A stretch of DNA of 52,503 bases. Source: Sphingomonas bacterium. Lineage in GTDB: Bacteria; Pseudomonadota; Alphaproteobacteria; Sphingomonadales; Sphingomonadaceae. The notes under the pieces were generated by a model. It was given only the letters and a program-made list of their open reading frames with translations, was not told where the DNA came from and ran no database searches. The stretch's first letter is position 1; each line of letters begins with the position of its first letter. Shown in pieces: positions 26,391-34,661 of the stretch. The translations under genes were made by a program, and so were the position numbers. The stretch lies in NCBI RefSeq assembly GCF_903642285.1, contig NZ_CAHJWJ010000023.1:1-52503 (forward strand), read 5' to 3'.

Positions 26391-28654
26391 GCATGAGATT
26401 TCGTCCGCTCCTCATGGTGCCCCTCGCGCTCGCGCTCGCTGCGCAGGCACCTGCGCAGACGACGCTGAACGTCCGCGACGCCGATATCCGCGCGTTCATC
26501 GCCGATGCGGCGAAGGTGACCGGCCGCACGTTCATCATCGACAACCGCGTGGCCGGGAAGGTGACGGTGGTGACGGACCGGCCGCTGTCGAGATCCGAAT
26601 ATTTCGAGGTGTTCCTGTCGACGCTGCGCGCGAACGGGCTGATCGCGGTGCCGACCGCGAACGGTGCGCTTCGTGTCCAGCCGCTCGACAATGCCGCGTC
26701 GCAGCCGAGCCATGTCGGGACCGCGGGCGTCGGCCGGAACAGCTTCGTGACCGAGATCGTGCGGTTGCATTCGATCGATGCGCAATCCGCGGTCGATACC
26801 ATCCGACCGCTGGTCAGCACGCAAGGATCGGTCACCGCGAACCGCGCGGGCAACAGCCTGGTGATCGTCGATTTTGCGGACAATATCCGTCGTATCCGCG
26901 AAGTGATCGGCCGGATCGATACCGATCGTTCGGCGACGCGCGTCGTCGCGCTGCAGAATGCCGGCGCGCGCGAGATCGCGACCGCGCTGAACGCGCTGAT
27001 CGGGCAGGGGGCGGGTGCCGCCGGTGCGGCAGGTGCCCCTGGCGGGGCTGCCGGACCGAGCGCGACCGTCGCCGCGGTCGAAAGCTCGAATTCGGTCCTG
27101 TTGCGCGGCGATCCGCAGACCGTGTCGCGGCTGGCGGGCGTGGCGCAGGAGCTGGACCAGAAGGCGCGCAACGGTACGCAGATCAAGGTCGTGTTCCTGG
27201 AGAATGCGGACGCGGAGCAGATGCTGCCCGTGCTCCAGCAACTGGTCGGGCAGCAGCCCGATTCGATCCAGGAAACGACGCTGTCGCACGGCAGTTTCAG
27301 CCAGGCGAGCGGCAGCAGCGGCGCCAGTACCAGTTCGGGGATCAACGGCGGCACGATCCAGGCTGCGCCGCAACAGATCGTGCAGCAGCCGCAGCCCGCC
27401 GCGCCCGGCGGCGGGGCTAACGCGCAGAGCGGACAGCAGGCCGCGATCAGCACGCAGGGCGGACGAAGCGCCGCGGTCGTGACCCGCTTCGCCGGGGCCA
27501 ACGCGATCGTGATCGCCGGCCCGGCGGAGGTGCAGCGTCAATTGGCCGACGTGATCCACCAGCTCGATACGCGGCGCGAGCAGGTCGAGGTCGAGGCGGT
27601 CGTCGCCGAAGTCTCCGACGCGACGGCGAGCCAACTGGGCGCGCAGATCCTGGTCGGCAATCTGAGTGGCGGCGCGTTCGCCGCGACGAGCTTTGCCAAC
27701 ACCGCGCCCAGCCTGCTGACGATCGCCGGTGCGATCGGCGCGCGCGCGCTCAACACCTCGACGACGACGATCAACGGCAGTGTCGTCACGACCAGCACCA
27801 ACAGCACGATCAGCGATACGCTCGCGCAATCCGCGTTGACCTCGATCCTCGGGACCAGCGGCGGGTTCGTCGGCGGCGCGGGCAAGATCGGCAGCACCGT
27901 CCTGGGCGCGATCGTCAACGCGGTGAAGAGCGATACCGCGTCGAACCTGCTCCAGACGCCGCACCTCATCACGCTGGACAATCAGCAGGCGCATCTGCTG
28001 GTCGGGCAGGAAATCCCGGTCACGACCGGGCAGGCGCTGTCGCTGGCATCGGCCAACCTCAGCAACGCGTTCCAGACGATCCAGCGCGAGAATGTCGGCA
28101 TCACGCTGGACGTGAAGCCGCAGATCAACTCGTCCGGATCGATCAAGATGTTCGTGCGGCAGGAGGTTTCGTCGATCGCCGGGCCGGTGTCCGCGACGAA
28201 CCAGGAACTGATCCTCAACAAGCGAGGGATCGAGAACACGTTCGTGGTCGACGACGGCGCGATCGTCGTCATCGGCGGGTTGCTGAGCGACGACGAACGG
28301 CGCACGATCGAAAAGACGCCGTTCCTCGGCGACATCCCCGTCGTCGGCAACCTGTTCCGATCGAAGGCGACATCGCGGACGAAGACGAACCTGATGATCT
28401 TCATCCGCCCGACGATCCTGCGCACGCCCGACGACAGCCGCCGCCTGACCGAGCAGCGTTACGGCTATCTGCGTCAGTTGCAGGGCTATGCGCAGCCGGG
28501 CGTCGAGCCGTCGATCGACCAGCTGGTGCGCGATTACATGAACGCCGCGCCGCCGATCCCGTCCGCGCCGCTGCCGGGCAATATCGCCGATCCCAACATC
28601 GCGGTGCCGGTGCAGACGCGCTCGTCCAAGGTCATCCGGCGGGGCGACAAGTGA
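26387..28654 (+). CDS. gspD: type II secretion outer-membrane secretin GspD
   Basis: 755 aa from ATG 26387 (ATGA overlap); ATG 26393 is possible. Signal peptide ending APAQ. N0 domain (LNVRDADIRAFIADAAKVTGRTFIID), N1-N3 domains with Gly/Ala/Gln-rich insertions (GAGAAGAAGAPGGAAG; SGSSGASTSSG), then the secretin beta-barrel (EVEAVVAEVSD, LLQTPHLITLDNQQAHLLVG, IVVIGGLLSDDERRTIEKTPFLGDIPVVGNLFR). No clear S-domain or lipobox, so pilotin dependence is unclear. Forms the exit channel for folded proteins. Confidence 0.95.
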   Translation: MSMRFRPLLMVPLALALAAQAPAQTTLNVRDADIRAFIADAAKVTGRTFIIDNRVAGKVTVVTDRPLSRSEYFEVFLSTLRANGLIAVPTANGALRVQPLDNAASQPSHVGTAGVGRNSFVTEIVRLHSIDAQSAVDTIRPLVSTQGSVTANRAGNSLVIVDFADNIRRIREVIGRIDTDRSATRVVALQNAGAREIATALNALIGQGAGAAGAAGAPGGAAGPSATVAAVESSNSVLLRGDPQTVSRLAGVAQELDQKARNGTQIKVVFLENADAEQMLPVLQQLVGQQPDSIQETTLSHGSFSQASGSSGASTSSGINGGTIQAAPQQIVQQPQPAAPGGGANAQSGQQAAISTQGGRSAAVVTRFAGANAIVIAGPAEVQRQLADVIHQLDTRREQVEVEAVVAEVSDATASQLGAQILVGNLSGGAFAATSFANTAPSLLTIAGAIGARALNTSTTTINGSVVTTSTNSTISDTLAQSALTSILGTSGGFVGGAGKIGSTVLGAIVNAVKSDTASNLLQTPHLITLDNQQAHLLVGQEIPVTTGQALSLASANLSNAFQTIQRENVGITLDVKPQINSSGSIKMFVRQEVSSIAGPVSATNQELILNKRGIENTFVVDDGAIVVIGGLLSDDERRTIEKTPFLGDIPVVGNLFRSKATSRTKTNLMIFIRPTILRTPDDSRRLTEQRYGYLRQLQGYAQPGVEPSIDQLVRDYMNAAPPIPSAPLPGNIADPNIAVPVQTRSSKVIRRGDK

Positions 28655-30231
28655 TGGCGACCGCAGTGGCGATCGACGATATCGCGCCGTTGCCGCAGTT
28701 GACGTTGCCCTACGGCTTTGCGCGTAAATTCGGCGTAGTGGTGCAGCATAGCGACGTCGACAGCCACCTGACCGTGGCCCTCAGGGAAGGCGCGGACCCG
28801 AAGGCGTTGCTGGAGGTGCGGCGGCATCTGGGGAGACCGTTCGATATCGGCGTGGTCGATGCGGCAGCGTTCGACCGGCTGTTGTCCGACACCTATGCGA
28901 TGGACGGCCAGGCGACCGCGATGGCGATGGGCGGGATGGGCGAACTCGACAGCCTGGCGGAAGGGATTCCCACCGCCGAGGATCTGCTCGATACCGCCGA
29001 CGACGCACCCGCGATCCGCCTGATCAACGGCGTCATCGCGGATGCGGCGCGCAATGGCGTGTCGGATATTCATATCGAGCCGTACGAGACCGGGCTCGTC
29101 GTCCGGATGCGGATCGACGGGGTGCTTCGCGAAACGCTGAAGATGCCCGCGCATGTCGCGCCCGTCGTCGTCAGCCGGATCAAGGTCATGGCGCGGCTCG
29201 ACATCGCCGAGCGGCGCGTGCCGCAGGATGGGCGGATGGGGCTGACCCTGGGGGGCAAGCTGCTCGACGTGCGTGTCTCCACGCTGCCCAGCCGGGCGGG
29301 GGAGCGCGTGGTGCTGCGTATCCTCGACAAGGACAATGCGGGCATCGACCTGGAGGCGCTGGGACTGACACCGGCGATGTACGCGCTGTTGCAGGGGGTG
29401 CTGGCCGAACCCAATGGCATCGTTCTGGTCACCGGGCCGACCGGATCGGGCAAGACCACCAGCCTCTACGCCGCGCTCCGGCTGCTGAACGACGGCAGCC
29501 GCAACATCCTGACCGTCGAGGACCCGGTCGAATATGCGGTCGACGGGGTCGGACAAACGCAGGTCAATCCCAAGGTCGGGCTGACCTTCGCCGCCGGGCT
29601 GCGCGCGATCCTGCGCCAGGACCCCGATGTCGTGATGATCGGCGAGATCCGCGACCGCGAGACCGCGGAGATCGCGGTGCAGGCGTCGCTGACCGGGCAT
29701 CTGGTGCTGTCGACGGTCCACACCAACGACGCGGTCGGCGCGATCACGCGGATGCGCGACATGAAGGTGGAACCGTTCCTGCTCGCCTCCACGCTACGCG
29801 CGGTGATCGCGCAGCGGCTGGTGCGCCGACTGTGCCCGAATTGCCGGCAGCCGGTCGCGGCGCGCGAGACGGTGGCACCGCTGCTGGGGATCGATCCGGA
29901 GGCGATCGTGTTCGCCGCGAACGGGTGCGACCAGTGCGGGCATAGCGGGTTCAAGGGCCGGATCGGGGTGTTCGAGGCGGTGCGCGTCGACGAAACGATC
30001 CGGCGGCTGATCAACGACAGCGGCGACGAGGGGGCGATCGCGGCGCACGCGTTCCGCAATGCACCGACGCTGGCGAGTGCGGCGCGGGAGCTGGTGCTGG
30101 CGGGGGCGACGACCGCGGAGGAAGCGGTGCGCGTGTCGCGGCGGGATGCGGTGGAGGGGGAGGGTGAGACTCCCTCTCCCCCTGTGGGAGAGGGAAGGGC
30201 CCCGCTCGCTGCTAGCGAGTGGGAAGGGTGA
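28654..30231 (+). CDS. gspE: type II secretion ATPase GspE, with repeat-derived C-terminal tail
   Basis: 525 aa from ATG 28654; GTG 28651 is adjacent. N1E region, then the ATPase: Walker A GPTGSGKT (residues 261-268), Asp box, DPDVVMIGEIRDRETAEIAVQA Walker B, His box LVLSTVHTNDA, and a CxxC-x27-CxxC zinc module (Cys394/397/425/428). The conserved end is EEAVRVSRRD; another 27 or so residues (GEGETPSPPVGEGRAPLAAS) come from repeat B read in frame. Powers pseudopilus assembly on the cytoplasmic face. Confidence 0.94.
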   Translation: MATAVAIDDIAPLPQLTLPYGFARKFGVVVQHSDVDSHLTVALREGADPKALLEVRRHLGRPFDIGVVDAAAFDRLLSDTYAMDGQATAMAMGGMGELDSLAEGIPTAEDLLDTADDAPAIRLINGVIADAARNGVSDIHIEPYETGLVVRMRIDGVLRETLKMPAHVAPVVVSRIKVMARLDIAERRVPQDGRMGLTLGGKLLDVRVSTLPSRAGERVVLRILDKDNAGIDLEALGLTPAMYALLQGVLAEPNGIVLVTGPTGSGKTTSLYAALRLLNDGSRNILTVEDPVEYAVDGVGQTQVNPKVGLTFAAGLRAILRQDPDVVMIGEIRDRETAEIAVQASLTGHLVLSTVHTNDAVGAITRMRDMKVEPFLLASTLRAVIAQRLVRRLCPNCRQPVAARETVAPLLGIDPEAIVFAANGCDQCGHSGFKGRIGVFEAVRVDETIRRLINDSGDEGAIAAHAFRNAPTLASAARELVLAGATTAEEAVRVSRRDAVEGEGETPSPPVGEGRAPLAASEWEG

Positions 30232-30237
30232 GGGGGA
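30161..30237. repeat. repeat family B, copy 1
   Basis: CTCCCTCTCCCCCTGTGGGA-GAGGG palindrome, then CGCTCGCT/AGCGAG and GAAGGGTGAGGGGG. Encodes the last residues of GspE. Faces copy 2 in inverted orientation. Confidence 0.7.
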
Positions 30238-30252
30238 CGTTGCGGTCTTCAC

Positions 30253-30307
30253 TCCCCCTCACCCTTCCGCGCCTTCGGCGCTCCCTCCCTCTCCCACGAG
30301 GGGAGAG
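30253..30307. repeat. repeat family B, copy 2 (inverted)
   Basis: TCCCCCTCACCCTTCC, then CGCCTTCGGCG, then CCCTCTCCCACGAGGGGAGA-G. Its left end is complementary to the right end of copy 1, so the two can form a long stem between gspE and gspF. Confidence 0.7.
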
Positions 30308-30317
30308 CGAATAGGTG
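30301..30317 (+). promoter_or_regulatory. gspF ribosome-binding site provided by repeat B
   Basis: GGGAGAG (30301-30307) is the right arm of the repeat palindrome and lies 7 nt before GTG 30315. If the hairpin forms, the site is masked. Confidence 0.55.
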
Positions 30318-31535
30318 GACTTCGACTATATCGCCATCGATACCCGCGGTGCGGAGAAGCGCGGGCATGTCGCTGCGACCAGCATCGACGCGGCGCGCGA
30401 CCGGCTCGACCGGCAGAAGCTGTACATCGTCCGGATCGACCCCGGCGCACCGCCGCAGGCGAAGAGTCGACCGTTGTTCGGCCTCCAGCTCGGCCGCCCG
30501 AAGATGTCGGGCAAGAACCTCACGCTCTTCACCCGCCAGCTCGCGACGCTCAACCGCGTGTCCCCGCTCGAGGAAAGCCTGCGGACGATTACGCGCCAGA
30601 CCGAACAGGACAGCGTCCGCGAGATCGTCTCCGTCGTCCATGCGGGTGTCGTCGAGGGCCGCCGCCTCGCGGACGCGATGGCGCGCGAGCCGAAGAGCTT
30701 TCCGCCGCTGTACCGCGCGATGGTGTCGGCGGGCGAGAGTTCGGGATCGTTGCCGACGATCCTCGACCGCCTCGCCGTGCTGCTGGAGCGTCAGGCGGAG
30801 ATCCGCGGCAAGCTCATCACCGCGCTCGCCTATCCGACGATACTCGCGATCGTCGCGATGGGCGTGGTGACCGCATTGATGATGTTCGTCGTGCCGCAGG
30901 TCGTCGAACAGTTCGATACGGTCGGCCAGACGCTGCCGTTCCTGACCCGGATGGTGATCGGGGTGTCGAACCTGCTGGTGCACTGGTGGTGGGTCATGCT
31001 CGTGGTCGTCGCGCTGATCGGGTTCGGCGGCTGGCGGCTGTTGAAGGATCCGGCGATCCGGTTGGCGTTCGACGGTCGGCTGCTGCGCATCCCGCTGCTC
31101 GGGCGGCTGCTGCGCGATCTCCATGCGGCGCGGATGGCGCGGACGCTGGGGACGATGGTCGCGAGCCGCCTGCCGCTGCTCGAAGGGCTGACGCTGACCG
31201 CCTCGACGATCCACAACCGGCGGCTGCGGCTGGCGTCGGACGAGATCGTCGAGGCGATCCGAGGCGGCGGCAGCCTGTCCGCCGCGATGCGCCGCGCGGG
31301 CGTCTTTCCCCCGCTGCTGACGTATCTCGCTGCGAGCGGCGAGGCGGCTGGACGGCTGGACGAGATGCTGGAACGGGCGGCGGATTATCTGGAGCGCGAA
31401 TTCGATCGCTTCACCGCGACCGCCCTGTCGCTGCTGGAACCGGCGATCATCGTCATGATGGGCGGTATCGTGGCGACGATCGTGCTATCGATCCTGCTGC
31501 CGATCCTGCAGCTCAACACGCTGGCGGGACAGTGA
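30315..31535 (+). CDS. gspF: type II secretion inner-membrane platform protein GspF
   Basis: 406 aa from GTG 30315. Starts DFDYIAIDTRGAEKRG, as in the family; two GspF/PilC repeats, each opening LFTRQLATLNR or MARTLGTMVASRLPLLEG; three membrane helices (LAYPTILAIVAMGVVTALMM, WWWVMLVVVALIGFGGW, AIIVMMGGIVATIVLSILLP). Couples GspE to pseudopilin assembly. The only operon gene separated from its upstream neighbour by a long gap (83 bp), which holds repeat B. Confidence 0.94.
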   Translation: MDFDYIAIDTRGAEKRGHVAATSIDAARDRLDRQKLYIVRIDPGAPPQAKSRPLFGLQLGRPKMSGKNLTLFTRQLATLNRVSPLEESLRTITRQTEQDSVREIVSVVHAGVVEGRRLADAMAREPKSFPPLYRAMVSAGESSGSLPTILDRLAVLLERQAEIRGKLITALAYPTILAIVAMGVVTALMMFVVPQVVEQFDTVGQTLPFLTRMVIGVSNLLVHWWWVMLVVVALIGFGGWRLLKDPAIRLAFDGRLLRIPLLGRLLRDLHAARMARTLGTMVASRLPLLEGLTLTASTIHNRRLRLASDEIVEAIRGGGSLSAAMRRAGVFPPLLTYLAASGEAAGRLDEMLERAADYLEREFDRFTATALSLLEPAIIVMMGGIVATIVLSILLPILQLNTLAGQ

Positions 31536-31539
31536 ATTT

Positions 31540-32109
31540 GTGAGGACGTTCATGCGGTTTCCTTCCCCCACCGTCACCCTGGCCTCGTGCCGGGGTTCAG
31601 AGCCACGCACGCATCGCTCGCGGCCCTGGATGCCGGGACGAGCCCGGCATGACGACAGAGGGGAAGAACACGGCTTCACGCCCCTGAGGCGTTCCGCCGA
31701 ACACGGCTTCACGCTGGTCGAGCTGATGGTCGTAATCGTCATCATCGGCCTGCTCGCGACGATCGTGGCGATCAACGTCCTGCCCGCGGGCGACAAGGCG
31801 AAGGGCGTGAAGGCCAAAGCGGATATCGCCAACATCCAAGGCGCGCTCGATCTCTACAAATTGCAGGTCGGCGCTTACCCGACGACCGCGCAGGGGCTGG
31901 CCGCGCTCAGCACCCCGCCCGAGGGCGTATCGGCCGCGGCGTACCAGCGCGGTGGCTATCTGAAGGGCAAATTGCCCGAGGATCCGTGGCATCGCGCCTA
32001 TCTCTACGCGTCGCCGGGCAAGCATGGCGACGCGGACGTCTGGACCTATGGTGCGGACGGCAAGGAAGGCGGCGAGGGGATCGATGCCGATATCGGCAGC
32101 TGGGAATAG
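31540..32109 (+). CDS. gspG: major pseudopilin GspG with unusually long leader
   Basis: 189 aa if started at GTG 31540; later in-frame ATGs at 31552 and 31630 are possible. Mature protein begins after Gly in SAEHG^FTLVELMVVIVIIGLL (Glu at +5), followed by the major pseudopilin body (ADIANIQGALDLYKLQVGAYPTT, GLAAL, DPWHRAYLYASPGKHG) and the calcium-site C-terminus DADIGSWE. The leader of up to about 56 residues is mostly a translated family A repeat, where about 6-20 residues is usual. A second EHGFT occurs 11 codons upstream. Forms the pseudopilus shaft. Confidence 0.92.
   Translation: MRTFMRFPSPTVTLASCRGSEPRTHRSRPWMPGRARHDDRGEEHGFTPLRRSAEHGFTLVELMVVIVIIGLLATIVAINVLPAGDKAKGVKAKADIANIQGALDLYKLQVGAYPTTAQGLAALSTPPEGVSAAAYQRGGYLKGKLPEDPWHRAYLYASPGKHGDADVWTYGADGKEGGEGIDADIGSWE
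31575..31653. repeat. repeat family A, copy 6, inside the gspG leader
   Basis: GTCACCCTGGCCTCGTGCCG at the left and GCCGGGACGAGCCCGGCATG-AC at the right; nearly the same plan as the copy at 22051. Lies in the gspF-gspG junction and is read in frame as leader residues. Confidence 0.75.
31666..31714 (+). repeat. 33-bp-period direct duplication at the GspG cleavage site
   Basis: The 16-mer GAACACGGCTTCACGC occurs at 31666-31681 and again at 31699-31714, 11 codons apart, giving two EHGFT motifs. Only the second continues as a pseudopilin helix. Confidence 0.85.
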
Positions 32110-32566
32110 GGCGGCCGCGTTTCCACAGCGCGGCTTTACCCTAGTGGAGTTGATGGTCGTCGTGACCATCATCGCGCTGGCGTCTGCGGCGGTCGTCTGG
32201 GCGATCCCCGACCCCCATGGGCGCGTGCTCGACGAGGCCACGCGGTTCGCGGCGCGCGCGCGGGCGGCGCATGACGAGGCGATCGTCGGCGGCAAGCCGG
32301 TCAGCCTGTGGGCGACGACCGCAGGCTATGGGTTCGAGCGGCGGGAGGGCAGACAATGGTCGGCGATCGCGGACAAGCCGTTGCGGGTCGAACGCTGGTC
32401 CGAAGGCACTCGCGCGGCGGTCGGCGAGACGAGCGGACGGGTGCGGGTGGTGTTCGATCCCACCGGGCTGGCGGATCGGCCGGCGGACATCCGCCTCGAT
32501 CGCCGCGGCGCTGGTGCGGTGGTTCGGATCGGGGCCGACGGCAGCGTGCGCGCCGATGCGGTCTGA
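32084..32566 (+). CDS. gspH: minor pseudopilin GspH
   Basis: 160 aa from ATG 32084, with GAGGGGA upstream, overlapping the gspG end by 26 bp. Prepilin site QRG^FTLVELMVVVTIIALASAAVVW, then a beta-rich globular domain (TRFAARARAAHDEAIVGGKPVSLW, GYGFERREG). Pseudopilus tip or shaft subunit. Confidence 0.85.
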   Translation: MPISAAGNRAAAFPQRGFTLVELMVVVTIIALASAAVVWAIPDPHGRVLDEATRFAARARAAHDEAIVGGKPVSLWATTAGYGFERREGRQWSAIADKPLRVERWSEGTRAAVGETSGRVRVVFDPTGLADRPADIRLDRRGAGAVVRIGADGSVRADAV

Positions 32567-32960
32567 TCGCGACACCGGCTTCGTTTTCCGACGGCGTTAC
32601 GCCGAAGACGGCTTCACGCTGATCGAGGTGATGGTCGCGCTTGCCGTCTTCGGGCTGGCGGCGCTGGCGTTGATCCGGCTGGAGTCCGCGACGATCCGCG
32701 GCGCGGCGACGCTCGACGGAACGGTCCTGGCGCAGATGGTGGCGGAGAGCGTCGCGGTCGATGCGGTCACGAGCGCGCAGCCGCCGGTGCTGGGACCGGC
32801 ACAGGGCGCGATGGTGGACGGTGGCCGCAACTGGACCTGGACGCGCGTCGTCTCGCCGTCGGGGGGCGGCGGGATATTGCGGGTCGATGTGTCGGTCGCG
32901 GATGCCCGGGGGCAGGTGCTGGGGCGGTTGACGATGGTTCGGCCGGGCACGGTTTCATGA
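32556..32960 (+). CDS. gspI: minor pseudopilin GspI
   Basis: 134 aa from ATG 32556, overlapping the gspH end by 11 bp. Prepilin site AEDG^FTLIEVMVALAVFGLAALALIRL; family features LAQMVAESVAVDAV and WTRVVSPSGGGGILRVDV. Likely a tip-complex subunit with GspJ and GspK. The DNA just before its cleavage site closely resembles that before the GspG site. Confidence 0.85.
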   Translation: MRSDRDTGFVFRRRYAEDGFTLIEVMVALAVFGLAALALIRLESATIRGAATLDGTVLAQMVAESVAVDAVTSAQPPVLGPAQGAMVDGGRNWTWTRVVSPSGGGGILRVDVSVADARGQVLGRLTMVRPGTVS

Positions 32961-33685
32961 GTCGGAAACTGCCCTCACCCTTCGCCGCCTTCGGCATCTT
33001 TTCCCTCTCCCAATGGGAGAGGGAGGGGGGCGCGCAGCGCCGGAGGGGTGAGGACACGCAAGGCCAAGAAGGCTTCACCCTCATCGAAGTCATGGTGTCG
33101 CTCCTGATCTTCGGCATGATCGCGCTCGCGGGTATCGCGATCCTGTCGTTCAGCATCCGCGCGCAGGCAGCGACCGGGGCGAAGCTCGACGATATCGGTG
33201 CGATCGATCGCACCATGTCGACGCTCGGTGCCGATCTCGCCCAGGCGCAGGCGCGACCGAGCCGGGACGAACGGGGCACGCCGCGACCGGCCTTCGCCGG
33301 CGAGGGCGGCTCCGCGGTCGCGCCGATGCTTTCGCTCGTGCGCGGCGGGTGGACGAACATCGATGCGGTCCCGCGCGCGACCGCGCAGAAGGTCGTGTGG
33401 CGGCTCGACGGGCATGTGCTGGTGCGACAGGCCTATCCGATGATCGACGGCGCGGCACCGCTTGCCCCTGCCGCGATGATGGCGCGGGTGAAGAGCGTCG
33501 CGCTTCGCTATCGTTACGCCGGGGCCTGGACCGGCCGCTGGACGGGTGCGGCGGGACCACCGCTGCCGCAGGCGATGGCGGTCGATATCGTGCGCGACGA
33601 CGGCACGCTGTTCCGGCAGTTGTTTCTCGTGTCGACGGGTTACGACCCCGTGCCGACTCCTGCGGCGACGCCCCATGCGCCCTGA
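32957..33685 (+). CDS. gspJ: minor pseudopilin GspJ with repeat-derived leader
   Basis: 242 aa; ATG 32957 overlaps the gspI stop (ATGA). Cleavage site QEG^FTLIEVMVSLLIFGMIALAGIAIL. The 39-residue leader (KLPSPFAAFGIFSLSQWERE and onward) is a translated family B repeat. Body has MSTLGADLAQAQARPSRD and YAGAWTGRWTG, typical of GspJ. Tip-complex subunit. Confidence 0.88.
   Translation: MSRKLPSPFAAFGIFSLSQWEREGGAQRRRGEDTQGQEGFTLIEVMVSLLIFGMIALAGIAILSFSIRAQAATGAKLDDIGAIDRTMSTLGADLAQAQARPSRDERGTPRPAFAGEGGSAVAPMLSLVRGGWTNIDAVPRATAQKVVWRLDGHVLVRQAYPMIDGAAPLAPAAMMARVKSVALRYRYAGAWTGRWTGAAGPPLPQAMAVDIVRDDGTLFRQLFLVSTGYDPVPTPAATPHAP
32972..33053. repeat. repeat family B, copy 3, inside the gspJ leader
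   Basis: CCCTCACCCTTCGCCGCCTT at the left, a CCCTCTCCCAATGGGAGAGGG palindrome in the middle, GGAGGGGTGAGG at the right. Open in the gspJ frame throughout. Confidence 0.75.
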
Positions 33686-34661
33686 TCCCGCCGAGCGCGG
33701 TGCCGCGCTGCTGACCGTCCTGCTGCTGGTCGCGGTCGTCGCGGTAATGGCGGGCACCGCGCTGGAGAAACTGCGGGTCGCGACCCGGCTGACCGGCAAT
33801 ACCGTCGCGACCGGGCAGGCGCGCGCGTTCGCGAACGCCGCGGAGACGATGGCGATGGCGCGCGTGACCAACCTGCTGGCGTTCGACCGCGACAAGGTGA
33901 CGTTGCTGGGCGGCTGGAGCGATCGACCGTTCGGCCTGCCGCTGCCCGGCGGTGGCAGTGCGATGGCGCGGGTGACCGACGGCGGCAACTGCTTCAACCT
34001 CAACGGGCTGGTTCAACAGACGGGACCCGGCGTCTACGTCGATTATGCCCCCGCGCGGCTGGAATTCGTCCGGCTGATGGAGCTCGTCGGCGTCCCCGGC
34101 AATGCGGCGAACCAGATCGCGGCAGGCGCGCAGGATTGGATCGACAGCGATCAGGACGTCCAGCCCGGCGGGGCCGAGGACCCGACCTACCTGGCGCAAG
34201 CGACGCCGTACCGCACTGCCGGTACGCTGATGACGGACCCCAGCGAATTGCGCGTAGTCGCCGGGGTGACGCCCGATATCTACCGCGCGATCGGCCCTTG
34301 GGTCTGTGCGCTGCCGCCCGCGCGGCCGGTCGCGATCAACATCGACACACTGGCCCCCGAACGCGCCCCGCTGCTGGCGATGCTGGCCCCCGATACGCTG
34401 TCCGTCGGCGCGGCGCAGCAGGCGCTGTCGCGGCGGCCCCCGACAGGCTTCCCGGACACCGGCGCGTTCTGGCAGCAGCCATCGCTCGCATCGATCGGCA
34501 ACCTCGGCGGGGCGGCGGGGCGTACGGCGGTGACGACGACGTGGTTCGCACTGCGGATCGATGTCGCGCAAGCATCGACCACGCTGACCGAACGCGCGAC
34601 GATCGACGCGAACAGGCTTCCCGTCCGGCTTGTATCGCGGCAATGGGGGGAGGATCCGTGA
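33675..34661 (+). CDS. gspK: minor pseudopilin GspK
   Basis: 328 aa from ATG 33675, overlapping the gspJ end by 11 bp. Prepilin-like AERG^AALLTVLLLVAVVAVMAG; lacks Glu at +5, as is usual for GspK. Large helical domain: GGNCFNLNGLV, AAGAQDWIDSDQDVQPGGAED, MTDPSELRVVAGV. Caps the pseudopilus tip. Confidence 0.9.
   Translation: MRPDPAERGAALLTVLLLVAVVAVMAGTALEKLRVATRLTGNTVATGQARAFANAAETMAMARVTNLLAFDRDKVTLLGGWSDRPFGLPLPGGGSAMARVTDGGNCFNLNGLVQQTGPGVYVDYAPARLEFVRLMELVGVPGNAANQIAAGAQDWIDSDQDVQPGGAEDPTYLAQATPYRTAGTLMTDPSELRVVAGVTPDIYRAIGPWVCALPPARPVAINIDTLAPERAPLLAMLAPDTLSVGAAQQALSRRPPTGFPDTGAFWQQPSLASIGNLGGAAGRTAVTTTWFALRIDVAQASTTLTERATIDANRLPVRLVSRQWGEDP

Noticed and set aside
26039..27994. 651-aa open frame antisense to gspC/gspD
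   Set aside because: Mirror of the secretin codon pattern; no recognisable domain.
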